Assembly: GCA_026988035.1 (NCBI GenBank)
Contig: JALSLY010000084.1
Span: 1-64,000 of the forward strand
DNA from: Thermotogae bacterium
Lineage (GTDB): Bacteria; Thermotogota; Thermotogae; Mesoaciditogales; Mesoaciditogaceae
Length of the DNA: 64,000 nt
Reading direction: 5' to 3'
Positions 54,311-62,886 of the stretch are shown here, piece after piece. The translations under genes and the position numbers were made by a program. The notes beneath the pieces were generated by a model. That model made no database searches. It worked only from the letters and a program-made list of their open reading frames with translations, and was not told the origin of the DNA. Numbering within the stretch: the stretch's first letter is position 1; every line of letters starts with the position of its first letter.

Positions 54311-55921
54311 TCAACGCATCTTTTTCAATTCCAGAAGCATTTCTTCAGCTGTGTAAGTGCTTTTGAAAGTTTCTATTCCAGATTGAACATTAGAAAAATA
54401 TCCACCTGTCTTGGGATCTGATAACTTAGTGATCGCATTGATGAAAAAAGCTTTGTTGATCTTTAAAGCATAGTCTTTTTCAAATTGAAAAAGTACACTG
54501 AGAAGATTCAAATCGGGTGGAGAAATTTTCTTTAGGAATTCTTTAAAGCCAACATTAACTCGTTTCACATCATCAGCACTTACTGGGTATCCAAGATCGT
54601 TCGCAAAAGTTAAGAGGTTCGCATAGATATAGTAATAGCTAAAATTTCTTTGATCTTTAGGAATGGAATCGAGCCCACTAATTAGACGCGCTATGGTGGT
54701 GTTTAGAGTTTCAAAGAGCTTTTGCCCTCTATATCCAATTGCTCGAATTGCCTCAAGCATGTGAAAAGCCATTGCAAAATCAGATTTAGCAAGGTAATAA
54801 GCAGGCGCTGAAGGTATTTTGTTTAGCTTGGTTGATAGAGCATTCGATAATGATTGAAACTCTTTGCCACTTAGAAAGCCGAGATCATTGTTAAGTTCTA
54901 TAAGGTAGTATATGTAAGTTGACAATGCATCTGCAGGATAAATATTTGGATAAGCCGAAAGGTTGGAGGCAAAGTTTTTCCAGTAAGCTGAAATAGTATT
55001 GTTTGTTTTTTTATCCAAAATGAGAAGTTTAGTTGCCCAATAAGTGTCACGAAAATCCGAAGTGGTTCCGATATTGTAGAAACCTCCAAAAGGGGAGCGG
55101 TATGTCAGCAAGGTTTCGAGGGCGTCTTTTGCTTTGCTGTAAGAAAGTCCAAGTTTTTCTGAAAGTTCTATGAAGCTGTAAAGTTGCTGAGGGGATGAAA
55201 TATCGACCACGTTTTTCATAAGTGGCATAAACTTTTTGCCATTAGTAGTCAATTTGAGCAACGTCAAGGCTTCTTGGAAGCTGTTATTGTTAATCACTTG
55301 CTGAACTGCTTTGAGAATAAAGTTATCAAGTCCACTGATTTTTGGCAAAGGCAAGTTAGCGTTTAAAATGCCCTTTAGTACTGTTAAGCCAACAGTTTCA
55401 TCAACTTTGCTTTCAACTGCCATTTTTAGGAGATTTATGGCTTCTGCGTATGCTGGTGAAGACTTAGAATTCTCACCAAGGAATTTTCTCATGATCAACA
55501 AATCCGAAATGATGTTAGCATAAGATGGATTTGCGGAATAATTTTTCAAATTCTTTTCAAAGAAGCGATCTATTGATTTAAGGTAAATCTTGTCGAAAGT
55601 GGCATCGTGACTTTGCAGGTACTCTGATATCAAAAGTGAAGAGTCTAACCACTTGTAAGTTGAAAACCATCCAGGATGTTTTTTCAAAGTTTCCAAGTAG
55701 GATTCAAAGTAATTAATGTTGACGAAACTCTTTCCAAGTTTTTCAGCCGATAGTTGAAGATATACAGTTTGTGGCCCATCGCCATATCTTGAAGTGAACG
55801 ATGGTGTATCTACATACCCTCCATCCGGCATTGCGTGATATTGAAGATACCAGCTGTAGTTCGCACCGAATGCAAAAACTGCCAAAGTAAGAAGAATAAT
55901 TACAAAGAATATCCTTTTCAA
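54311..55921 (-). CDS. secreted alpha/alpha-toroid-like protein (function unknown)
   Basis: About 536 aa. Signal peptide KRIFFVIILLTLAVFAFGANYSW, then an all-helical protein. Three glycine-rich motifs typical of prenyltransferase/terpene-cyclase-like alpha/alpha barrels appear at intervals: MPDGGYVDTPSFTSRYGDGPQTVYLQLSAE near the N-terminus, SPFGGFYNIGTTSDFRDTYWATKLL mid-protein and DPKTGGYFSNVQSGIETFKSTYTAEEML at the C-terminus. Export and lack of visible catalytic residues make the role unclear; polysaccharide or peptide binding are options. The TTG at 55921 has GAGGAG nine bases upstream and is preferred to the ATG at 55930, which abuts it. Confidence 0.65.
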   Translation of the reverse strand: MKRIFFVIILLTLAVFAFGANYSWYLQYHAMPDGGYVDTPSFTSRYGDGPQTVYLQLSAEKLGKSFVNINYFESYLETLKKHPGWFSTYKWLDSSLLISEYLQSHDATFDKIYLKSIDRFFEKNLKNYSANPSYANIISDLLIMRKFLGENSKSSPAYAEAINLLKMAVESKVDETVGLTVLKGILNANLPLPKISGLDNFILKAVQQVINNNSFQEALTLLKLTTNGKKFMPLMKNVVDISSPQQLYSFIELSEKLGLSYSKAKDALETLLTYRSPFGGFYNIGTTSDFRDTYWATKLLILDKKTNNTISAYWKNFASNLSAYPNIYPADALSTYIYYLIELNNDLGFLSGKEFQSLSNALSTKLNKIPSAPAYYLAKSDFAMAFHMLEAIRAIGYRGQKLFETLNTTIARLISGLDSIPKDQRNFSYYYIYANLLTFANDLGYPVSADDVKRVNVGFKEFLKKISPPDLNLLSVLFQFEKDYALKINKAFFINAITKLSDPKTGGYFSNVQSGIETFKSTYTAEEMLLELKKMR

Positions 55922-56001
55922 GATAATCATCTCCTCTTAGCACTTTCCTTATATTTTAGCACTTTTTGGCTTCTTAAAAATAAGTTAGATAGGGAAATTT
56001 G

Positions 56002-56065
56002 TTGACTTAATAGCATTTTTAGTATAAAATATATGCATATTTGCACATATAAGAATATATTAAAG
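56002..56065 (+). promoter_or_regulatory. probable promoter/ArsR-operator region of the ars operon
   Basis: TTGACT (56002-56007) with TAAAAT at 56025-56030 (17-bp spacing), or TATAAA at 56023. Just downstream an AT-rich imperfect dyad, TATATGC/GCACATATA (56030-56057), lies where an ArsR dimer could block initiation. Ends at the AAAGGGG ribosome site of the ACR3 gene. Confidence 0.4.
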
Positions 56066-56075
56066 GGGACTTCAA

Positions 56076-57140
56076 ATGAGAAAAGAGAAAAAGCTTGATA
56101 TCTTTAGTGAATATTTGCCTTTATGGGTAGGTGTTTCCATGATCACGGGGGCTCTCATTGGGAATGTTTTTCCGAAATTTGCAGAAAGTCTTGGTAATTG
56201 GTCTATTGCGAATGTTTCGATTCCTGTTGCTGTTGTCCTTTTGTTTATGATGTTTCCTATAATGTTGAAGATTGATTTCAAGGGGATCGCAGATGTGAAA
56301 AGGAATTCAACTCCCCTGTTTGTAACACTTGTTATAAATTGGGCAATAAAACCATTTTCCATGGCCTTAATTTCCTATGCTTTCATGAGATACTTTTTTG
56401 CAGCTTTTATACCACCAGAACTTGCTTCTCAATTTATAGCAGGGATGATCCTCTTGGGACTTGCGCCCTGTACTGCGATGGTTCTCGTATGGACATACCT
56501 CGCAGATGGAAATGTGAGTTACGCTCTTGTTCAAGTTGCGATAAATGACTTGGTAATTCTCTTTCTCTATGCTCCTCTTGGCAAAATTTTAATAGGTGTT
56601 TCAACAGGATTCCCAGTACCATTTTTGACGATTTTCTGGTCTGTTGTCTTCTATGTCGCGGTTCCTCTTGCACTTGCCGCTTTGACAAGGAGATACGTTG
56701 TTAGGAGTAGAGGACTGGATTATTTGGAAAAACATGTGATACCAAAATTTGATCCGTTTACAAAAATAGGTTTGCTTCTCACGCTTGTACTCGTTTTTAC
56801 CTTCCAAGGAAAGATGATATTTGAAAATCCTCTTTATATTTTATACATAGCGATACCATTGAGTTTGCAAACTTACATAATCTTTGGCATTGGATACGCG
56901 GCAGCAAAGATGTTAAAAATAAATTATTCGGAGGCTGCTCCTTCTTCGTTTATAGGTGCGTCGAATTTTTTTGAACTTTCAATAGCTGTTGCCTTGATAC
57001 TGTTTGGTATGAATTCAGGTGCTGCACTTGCAACGGTTGTGGGTGTCCTTGAAGAAGTTCCCATAATGCTTTCGCTTGTTGCTATAATGAAATTCAATGG
57101 GAAGAAATTTGAATTTAAAGCGGTGAGGAGACGGTCATAA
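56076..57140 (+). CDS. acr3: arsenite efflux permease, ACR3 family
   Basis: 354 aa with about ten membrane spans. LPLWVGVSMITGALIG at helix 1, NWAIKPFSMALISYAFMRYFF, and the conserved cysteine region GMILLGLAPCTAMVLVWTYLADGNVSYALVQVAINDLVILFLYAPLGKI, with the Cys of APCTAMV needed for arsenite export in this family, and GASNFFELSIAVALILFG. First gene of arsenic operon acr3-arsR-arsC-ferredoxin. Moves As(OH)3 out of the cell. Confidence 0.93.
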   Translation: MRKEKKLDIFSEYLPLWVGVSMITGALIGNVFPKFAESLGNWSIANVSIPVAVVLLFMMFPIMLKIDFKGIADVKRNSTPLFVTLVINWAIKPFSMALISYAFMRYFFAAFIPPELASQFIAGMILLGLAPCTAMVLVWTYLADGNVSYALVQVAINDLVILFLYAPLGKILIGVSTGFPVPFLTIFWSVVFYVAVPLALAALTRRYVVRSRGLDYLEKHVIPKFDPFTKIGLLLTLVLVFTFQGKMIFENPLYILYIAIPLSLQTYIIFGIGYAAAKMLKINYSEAAPSSFIGASNFFELSIAVALILFGMNSGAALATVVGVLEEVPIMLSLVAIMKFNGKKFEFKAVRRRS

Positions 57141-57143
57141 GTG

Positions 57144-57485
57144 ATGATTAAGAATATAGAGTTGGCAACTGTGCTGAGCACTCTGGCTGACGAAATCAAT
57201 TTAAAGATTCTTTCATTTCTTTCGCTTTATGACGAATTGTGCGTATGTGATCTTCAAGTTTTGACTTCCACTACACAATCCAGTGTATCTCGACACCTCA
57301 AAGCTTTACATGATATTAATTTTATATCAGTGAGAAAAGATGGCAGGTGGCGCCATTATAAGTTGGAGAAGATCCCAAAGTTTGTAAATGAGATCATTAA
57401 AATAGCGATCGATGAATACGAAATAAAAAATGACTACATACCAAATGCATGCAGGGGAATAAAACAAAAGGGGCAAGGGAGTTGA
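57144..57485 (+). CDS. arsR: ArsR-family arsenic-responsive repressor
   Basis: 113 aa winged-helix protein. LATVLSTLADEINLKILSFLSLYDELCVCDLQVLTSTTQSSVSRHLKALHDINFISVRKDGRWRHYKL carries the metal-sensing ELCVCDL motif with the two cysteines in the DNA-binding helix region, as in classic ArsR. Starts at ATG 57144 (or GTG 57141) directly after acr3. Expected to repress its own operon and release on arsenite binding. Confidence 0.92.
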   Translation: MIKNIELATVLSTLADEINLKILSFLSLYDELCVCDLQVLTSTTQSSVSRHLKALHDINFISVRKDGRWRHYKLEKIPKFVNEIIKIAIDEYEIKNDYIPNACRGIKQKGQGS

Positions 57486-57489
57486 AAAC

Positions 57490-57948
57490 ATGAACAATAA
57501 GGAAAAAGTGTTATTCATTTGCACACATAATTCTGCCAGATCTCAAATGGCAGAAGGCATTCTCAGAAACATGTACCCTGAAAGATACGAGGCATTGAGT
57601 GCAGGAACTATTGCATCAAATGTTGACCCATATGCAGTAAAAGTAATGAGCGAAATTGGAATCGATATATCTCATCAGCGTTCCAAAAATATTGAAGAGT
57701 TTCGCGGGGAACTTTTTGATTATGTTGTTACAGTATGTGACCATGCAAAAGAAACTTGTCCGTTTTTTCCGGGAAAAGTGCATATCCACAAGAATTTTGA
57801 AGATCCCGCAAATGTAGATGGGACAAACGAGGAAAAGCTGGCAGTCTTTAGGCGTGTGAGAGATGAAATTTCAAACTGGATAGAAAAAACTTTTGGTAGA
57901 AAGGATAATGGGCGAGAAGAAAGGGATGAATTATGGCTGAAAAATTAG
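57490..57948 (+). CDS. arsC: arsenate reductase, thioredoxin-linked (LMW phosphatase fold)
   Basis: 152 aa. The P-loop CTHNSARSQMAEGIL (C-x5-R) carries the nucleophilic Cys; the redox cysteines lie in DYVVTVCDHAKETCPFFPG, spaced as Cys82/Cys89 of the thioredoxin-coupled class. DPANVDGTNEEKLAVFRRVRDEI follows. Reduces arsenate to arsenite for export by ACR3. Its 3' end overlaps the next gene by 16 bp. Confidence 0.94.
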   Translation: MNNKEKVLFICTHNSARSQMAEGILRNMYPERYEALSAGTIASNVDPYAVKVMSEIGIDISHQRSKNIEEFRGELFDYVVTVCDHAKETCPFFPGKVHIHKNFEDPANVDGTNEEKLAVFRRVRDEISNWIEKTFGRKDNGREERDELWLKN

Positions 57949-58580
57949 AGAGAAAATTCGCATATTGGCATGGAATCGATAGGACAAAAATTCCATGGTA
58001 TCCCACCATAGATGCGAATAAATGTATTGGTTGTAAACTTTGTTTCGTATCATGTGGCAGGAATGTTTTTGATTTCGATCTGCAAAAAAACAAGGCTGTG
58101 GTAAAGAAAAAATTCAACTGCTTAGTTGGATGTTCCACTTGCGCGACAATATGCCCAGCCGGTGCCATTTCCTTCCCAAATAAAGAAATGATACAGAAGA
58201 TTGAAAGAGAGGAAAAGGTACTTGCAAGAATTCAAAAAGAGGCAAAGAAGAAAAAAGTAAAAATGGATGTTGAAAGAGCCAGGAAAGAAGTTATGAATAT
58301 GCTTTCAAATATCAAGATAAAACTTGATTATGAGGTTGCTGGGAATATTTATGAAAGTGAATTGTTTCGTAAGATCCATGATGAAATAATGAGATGCAAT
58401 ATAGATATAGTGGATATATATGTGGAATCTCCATCTTTAAAGGGAAGCTGGGATATGAAAGCTCCATCGATTGCAAAGTTCAAAGTGGTTTCAACAGAAA
58501 TGGAAGATATATCTGATTGCGCCAAAGTGATTGACGAGACGATAGAAAAGTCCGGAAATGTACTGATTTCAAAAAGATAA
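57933..58580 (+). CDS. 4Fe-4S ferredoxin-domain protein of the ars operon
   Basis: 215 aa. The ferredoxin-type cluster motif ANKCIGCKLCFVSCGRNVF and a second, CLVGCSTCATICPAGAISFP, make a 2x[4Fe-4S]-like N-terminal domain (about residues 20-85). A lysine/glutamate-rich helical linker follows (to about 115), then an unrecognised C-terminal domain (LDYEVAGNIYESELFRKIHDEIMRCNIDIVDIYVESP). No signal peptide. Overlap with arsC argues for a part in arsenate reduction, for example electron supply, but this is inference. Confidence 0.72.
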   Translation: MAEKLERKFAYWHGIDRTKIPWYPTIDANKCIGCKLCFVSCGRNVFDFDLQKNKAVVKKKFNCLVGCSTCATICPAGAISFPNKEMIQKIEREEKVLARIQKEAKKKKVKMDVERARKEVMNMLSNIKIKLDYEVAGNIYESELFRKIHDEIMRCNIDIVDIYVESPSLKGSWDMKAPSIAKFKVVSTEMEDISDCAKVIDETIEKSGNVLISKR

Positions 58581-58754
58581 GCAGCGATGGAAAATTTTCT
58601 GCTTCGAATTCTTTGAAAAGTTGAGAAAATCAAAGTTTAGCTTAAGAAGAATGATTATTTAGACGATAATGCCTTCTCAGGTCTGATTTTTAAGCAAAAC
58701 CAAGTTTAATCGAAATTGACAGGAGACTTCTTTGTGTGTTAATGTGATTTTGTG

Positions 58755-58768
58755 TGAAACCGGTTTCA
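58755..58768. promoter_or_regulatory. LacI-family operator (copy 1)
   Basis: Perfect 14-bp palindrome TGAAACCGGTTTCA just upstream of the lacI-type gene start. The same word recurs at 59830-59843 (first base C instead of T), before the transporter genes. Two copies flanking the regulator indicate autoregulation and control of the importer. Confidence 0.85.
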
Positions 58769-58789
58769 TATAAAATCAAGGAGGAGATT

Positions 58790-59803
58790 TTGAAAATTAC
58801 CATAACTAAAATTGCAGAAATAGTTGGAGTTTCAAAGGCAACGGTTTCAAGAGCTATAAACGGAAGTGGTTACGTATCGCCTCAAACTAAGGAAAAAGTG
58901 CTTCAAGTTGTTAAAGAATACGATTATGTTCCGGATTCCAAGGCGATAAATCTCAGTAAAAGGAAAACGGCCACTATAGGACTTGTTTTGCCCTCTACCT
59001 CTGGACCTTTTTATGGCGAAGTGATGCGTGGCGTTGAAGTAGTCTTGACTCCAGAAAGGTATTTCATTCTTTTGATGACGTTTAATGTCATGGAAGATCC
59101 TGAAAAAGTCAGAAAAAGATACATTTCTCTTGTCCGTGAAAAACGTGTAGATGGAATAATAATTTTCGATCCAGAAGCGGATGAGGAGACCGCAAAAAAG
59201 GTTGCAAAATTGAACTTTCCTTGCGTGTACATTGGCAAAAATTTCAACAATATAAATGTTGATACAGTTTCCGTGGATAATTTTAGTGGAAGCTACATGA
59301 TGATGGACCATCTTATCAAAGTGCATAAATACAAGCGCATCGCCTTTTTAAATGGTCCTGAAGATAGCTTTGATAGTATAGAAAGGTTTCGCGGATATCG
59401 ATATGCTCTTGAAGAGTATGGCATTGGTTTTGATCCGAAGCTCGTACGTTTTGGTGATTTTACGAGGAAGAGCGGTCGGGAAATTTGTAGAGAGTTTCTT
59501 GAAAGTCATGTAGACGTGATTTTTGCTGCTAACGATGAGATGGCCCTTGGGGTCATTGAGGAGATGCAAAAACACAATCTAGTTGCTGGAAGAGAAATGG
59601 CTGTTGTCGGATTTGATGATGCAATGTGGTCACAGTTCATACAGCCACCTTTGACAACAGTTCATCAACCTATGTACAGTATTGGAAAGCTTGCTGCAAG
59701 AATGATTCTCGAAAGAATCAACACGTCAGATAGCCATAAAGAGGTTATGAAGACCCTTCTCCATACGAAGTTAATCGTCAGAAATTCTTGCGGATGCAAG
59801 TAA
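58790..59803 (+). CDS. LacI-family transcriptional regulator of the oligosaccharide importer
   Basis: About 337 aa. HTH and hinge are MKITITKIAEIVGVSKATVSRAINGSGYVSPQTKEKVLQVVKEYDYVPDSKAINLSKRKTATIGLVLP; the effector domain includes GVEVVLTPERYFILLMTFN, IAFLNGPEDSFDSIERFRGYRYALEE, FAANDEMALGVIEEM and VVGFDDAMWSQFIQPPLTTVHQP. The TTG start at 58790 sits behind AAGGAGGA; the open frame before it is upstream DNA covering the operator. Binds TGAAACCGGTTTCA by inference. Its gene precedes the ABC and GH94 genes it should control. Confidence 0.92.
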   Translation: MKITITKIAEIVGVSKATVSRAINGSGYVSPQTKEKVLQVVKEYDYVPDSKAINLSKRKTATIGLVLPSTSGPFYGEVMRGVEVVLTPERYFILLMTFNVMEDPEKVRKRYISLVREKRVDGIIIFDPEADEETAKKVAKLNFPCVYIGKNFNNINVDTVSVDNFSGSYMMMDHLIKVHKYKRIAFLNGPEDSFDSIERFRGYRYALEEYGIGFDPKLVRFGDFTRKSGREICREFLESHVDVIFAANDEMALGVIEEMQKHNLVAGREMAVVGFDDAMWSQFIQPPLTTVHQPMYSIGKLAARMILERINTSDSHKEVMKTLLHTKLIVRNSCGCK

Positions 59804-59829
59804 AAATTTCCAATACTCGTTTGAATTTC

Positions 59830-59843
59830 CGAAACCGGTTTCA
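59830..59843. promoter_or_regulatory. LacI-family operator (copy 2) before the transporter genes
   Basis: GAAACCGGTTTC (59831-59842) flanked by C and A, the same palindrome as at 58755 with one end change. Lies 29 bp before the binding-protein start codon and overlaps its expected promoter. Confidence 0.8.
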
Positions 59844-59871
59844 CAACATCTGTACTGAGGAGGTGTTTTTT

Positions 59872-61134
59872 GTGAAGAATAGCTTGACAATACTTTTATT
59901 GCTGATCACAATATTTTCCGCCATATCGTTAGCTGTAACTATAACAATAGCTCCACCTGATGCGCAATCTTTTAATTTTTTGCAAAGTGTCATTCCGAAT
60001 TTTGAAAAAGAAACCCCAGGAATAAAGGTAGAAGTTGTGGCACAACCAGAGGGATCACAGATAGCTGCTTTGGTTGCAGCGGGAAATGCTCCAAACATAT
60101 TCATAGGGCCGTTACCAATAAAATATGTTCAAGATGGTCTCTTGCTGAATTTCAAAAAAATGCCAGGTTATGATGAACTTGCTTCAAAGTTGATCTCTGG
60201 GATTTTTCCGTACAACAACGGGGTTTACAACATTCCGTGGATGGTAACAACGCAAGTTATGTTCTACAACAAGAAGCTTTTTGAAAAGGCTGGCCTTAAT
60301 CCAAATAAACCACCGGAGACTTTTGCACAATTTCTGGAAGATGCCAAGAAAATAAGCGAGTTGCCTCCAGGCAATTATGCACCCGGAAAACATGGGAAAT
60401 ACTATGGCACGTTCTTTTGGAATGAGATGCTTCAATATGCTTGGTATTGGGGGATGCTGGATCAAATATACATGAACTTTAACGATGCAAAGTATGGCCT
60501 TTTAGGACCGTATGGATTAACCCTTGCATTCAAACAACCTGATGCCCACTTCGTAGATTTTTTGGAATTTTGCAAGAGGGCACAACAATATGGACCATCT
60601 GGGATGCAACAAGCGTCTATTTTTTCTAGAAACGTTGGAATGTGGCTTCAATTTGCGTACGGTTGGACTTTCAACCTCAAAAGTTCCCTCGGTGGTCCCA
60701 TGATTTATGGGAAAGACTATGGTCTTGCACCAATTCCAACTCCTAAATCCGGAATGACGCATTGGTCGACGCTTGCCCAACGTCCCTTTATAGTTTTCAA
60801 AACCACTCCGGAGAAAGATATGGCGTCTTGGAAACTTATCCAATTTTTGATGAAGCCTCGCAATGAATTGCGAGCTTGTGAAGAAATCGGGTGGCTTACG
60901 TCTTTGAAGTCTCTTAGAGACGATCCGTTCTTTTCAAGACCAGATGTAAAGCCATATGTAGATCAACTTTCCCATGTGGTCGTGACTAATCCATTTATAA
61001 CTAACGAGGGTGTCGTGCATGCGGTTCTCAATGCATGGGCCCAGTATGTTGTCAATGGAACGATACCTACAGCTAAGCAAGCTTTACAAATTGCAGTGAA
61101 GAATGCTCAAGCGGCTTTGAAGTTAGGATTGTGA
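59872..61134 (+). CDS. oligosaccharide ABC transporter solute-binding protein
   Basis: 420 aa. Signal peptide from GTG 59872 (MKNSLTILLLLITIFSAISLAVT), then a type 1 binding fold: VIPNFEKETPGIKVEVVAQPEGSQIAALVAAGNAPNIFIGPLP, VPWMVTTQ-like NIPWMVTTQVMFYNKKLF, LGGPMIYGKDYGLAPIPTPKSGMTHWSTLAQRP and EIGWLTSLKSL. GAGGAGGTG precedes the start; the longer frame lies in the regulator gene. Ligand is likely a beta-linked di- or oligosaccharide, inferred from the downstream GH94 phosphorylase. Confidence 0.9.
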   Translation: MKNSLTILLLLITIFSAISLAVTITIAPPDAQSFNFLQSVIPNFEKETPGIKVEVVAQPEGSQIAALVAAGNAPNIFIGPLPIKYVQDGLLLNFKKMPGYDELASKLISGIFPYNNGVYNIPWMVTTQVMFYNKKLFEKAGLNPNKPPETFAQFLEDAKKISELPPGNYAPGKHGKYYGTFFWNEMLQYAWYWGMLDQIYMNFNDAKYGLLGPYGLTLAFKQPDAHFVDFLEFCKRAQQYGPSGMQQASIFSRNVGMWLQFAYGWTFNLKSSLGGPMIYGKDYGLAPIPTPKSGMTHWSTLAQRPFIVFKTTPEKDMASWKLIQFLMKPRNELRACEEIGWLTSLKSLRDDPFFSRPDVKPYVDQLSHVVVTNPFITNEGVVHAVLNAWAQYVVNGTIPTAKQALQIAVKNAQAALKLGL

Positions 61135-61135
61135 T

Positions 61136-62038
61136 ATGAAGGCCTTTCTCAGGACTTTAAATCGATCCAAGTGGGGCTACGTTTTCGTGGCCCCCTGGAT
61201 CGTTGGTTTTTTCATTTTCAGTGCTTATCCTTTATGGCTTGGTGTGAAGCTTTCATTTATGAACTACAACCTTGTAGCACCGCAATCTATGAGATTTGTT
61301 GGATTGCAAAACTGGATAAATGGATTTAGGGATCCACTGTTTTGGCGGAGCATGATCAACATTATTTACAACCAAGCAATAACGATAGTTTTGACTTTCT
61401 TCATTGCCTTAGCAATCGCGTATGGGCTTTTCAAGATATCCACGGGAAAGAGAATATGGAATTCTTTTTTTAGAGCAGCATATTTTTTACCGACTATAAC
61501 TTCTGTTGTTGTTGTAATGCTTATCTTTGGAAGCATGTTAGCTCCATATGGACCTCTTCAAAATGTTTTAAGGCAGATCAACATTTTGAAAAAGCCAATA
61601 GTTTGGAATCTAACGCCAGCTCTTATAATGCCGATTATAGCGATTATAAATTCATGGATGTATTTTGGAGTACAGGCGATAATTCTTCTTGGAGGGCTTG
61701 GAACAATACCCACTGAATACTCTGAAGCTGCAAGAATTGATGGTGCAAAAGAGAGAACCATATTTTGGAAGATAATGTTCCCACTTCTGAGACCACAGAT
61801 AATTTTTATTATGGTAATGAACGCGATAGGGGGACTTCAAATGTTCACGCAAGTTTACGTTAATTTCGGAATTACTGGTGGAGTGAATCACGCTGGATTA
61901 ACTCCAGTTTTGTACATATATGGGCAAGGACTTGGGAAATTTCAAATGGGATACGCTTCGGCACTTGGCTTCATTCTTAGCATGATTATTGTTATAGCAA
62001 CCATGATAGTTTTCAGAGTTTTGAGAGAAAAGGATTAG
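61136..62038 (+). CDS. sugar ABC transporter permease (MalF type)
   Basis: 300 aa with about six membrane segments. WGYVFVAPWIVGFFIFSAYPLWLGVKLSFMNYNL at the N-terminus and the EAA loop PTEYSEAARIDGAKERTIFWKIMFPLLRPQ. Two bases after the binding-protein stop. No ATPase gene follows, so a general sugar ATPase elsewhere is expected. Confidence 0.92.
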   Translation: MKAFLRTLNRSKWGYVFVAPWIVGFFIFSAYPLWLGVKLSFMNYNLVAPQSMRFVGLQNWINGFRDPLFWRSMINIIYNQAITIVLTFFIALAIAYGLFKISTGKRIWNSFFRAAYFLPTITSVVVVMLIFGSMLAPYGPLQNVLRQINILKKPIVWNLTPALIMPIIAIINSWMYFGVQAIILLGGLGTIPTEYSEAARIDGAKERTIFWKIMFPLLRPQIIFIMVMNAIGGLQMFTQVYVNFGITGGVNHAGLTPVLYIYGQGLGKFQMGYASALGFILSMIIVIATMIVFRVLREKD

Positions 62039-62047
62039 GTGATCTTT

Positions 62048-62875
62048 ATGATCAAGCACGAGAGAATTGAAAGAAGGAGAGCCTACATATTTTTAAGCAT
62101 AGGTCTTGTTATAGTGATTTATCCTTTTTTACTTATGGTTATGAGTTCTTTTATGACAGCCACTCAGCTTTTGAACAATCCTCAGTTGATAATACCAGTA
62201 CCATTCACATTTTCGGGATACATCGGTCTTTTTAAAAGATTGGACATTCTTAATTTGTTCAAAAACACGATTATTATTGCGGGTTCTGTGACGCTTTTAA
62301 ATGTCTTTTTTGACTCCTTAGCAGCCTTTGCCCTTTCCAAGATTAAATTTCCTGGGAGGGATGCACTTTTTGGGTTTATGCTTTTTACTCTTATGATCCC
62401 AGGTGTTTTGTTTTTCATACCAACTTACACAATGCTCTACCATTGGGGATGGGTTAACCACTATAGGGCTTTGATATTTCCGAGCTTTGTTCAATTTTAC
62501 AGTATCTTTTTGATGAAGCAATTTATGGAACAAATACCAGACGAATTAATAGAAGCAGCTAAAATTGACGGTGCAAGTGATCCGAGAATATACGCTAGCA
62601 TAATTATTCCAATGAGTCTTCCGGTCATTTCAACTATAGCCATATTGATCTTTATGGGTGCTTGGAATGATTTCTTTGGCCCCTTACTTTACCTGAGAAG
62701 CCCAAATATGTGGACTATCCAATTGGGACTACAAATGTTTGCTTCCTCGATTCCAAGCAGTGATGCTCAAATAGTATGGGCTGGCGAAGTCGTGATAACG
62801 CTGCCAATTTTGATCCTTTTCCTCTTTTTGCAGAAGTATTTTATTCAAGCTTTCACGAATGTTGGTTTTAAGTAA
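62048..62875 (+). CDS. sugar ABC transporter permease (MalG type)
   Basis: 275 aa. N-terminal basic segment and FLSIGLVIVIYPFLLMVMSSFMTATQLLNNP, with the EAA loop PDELIEAAKIDGASDPRIYASIIIPMSLP. ATG 62048 has AGGTGAT upstream. Pairs with the preceding permease. Confidence 0.92.
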   Translation: MIKHERIERRRAYIFLSIGLVIVIYPFLLMVMSSFMTATQLLNNPQLIIPVPFTFSGYIGLFKRLDILNLFKNTIIIAGSVTLLNVFFDSLAAFALSKIKFPGRDALFGFMLFTLMIPGVLFFIPTYTMLYHWGWVNHYRALIFPSFVQFYSIFLMKQFMEQIPDELIEAAKIDGASDPRIYASIIIPMSLPVISTIAILIFMGAWNDFFGPLLYLRSPNMWTIQLGLQMFASSIPSSDAQIVWAGEVVITLPILILFLFLQKYFIQAFTNVGFK

Positions 62876-62886
62876 GGTGAAAAGTA

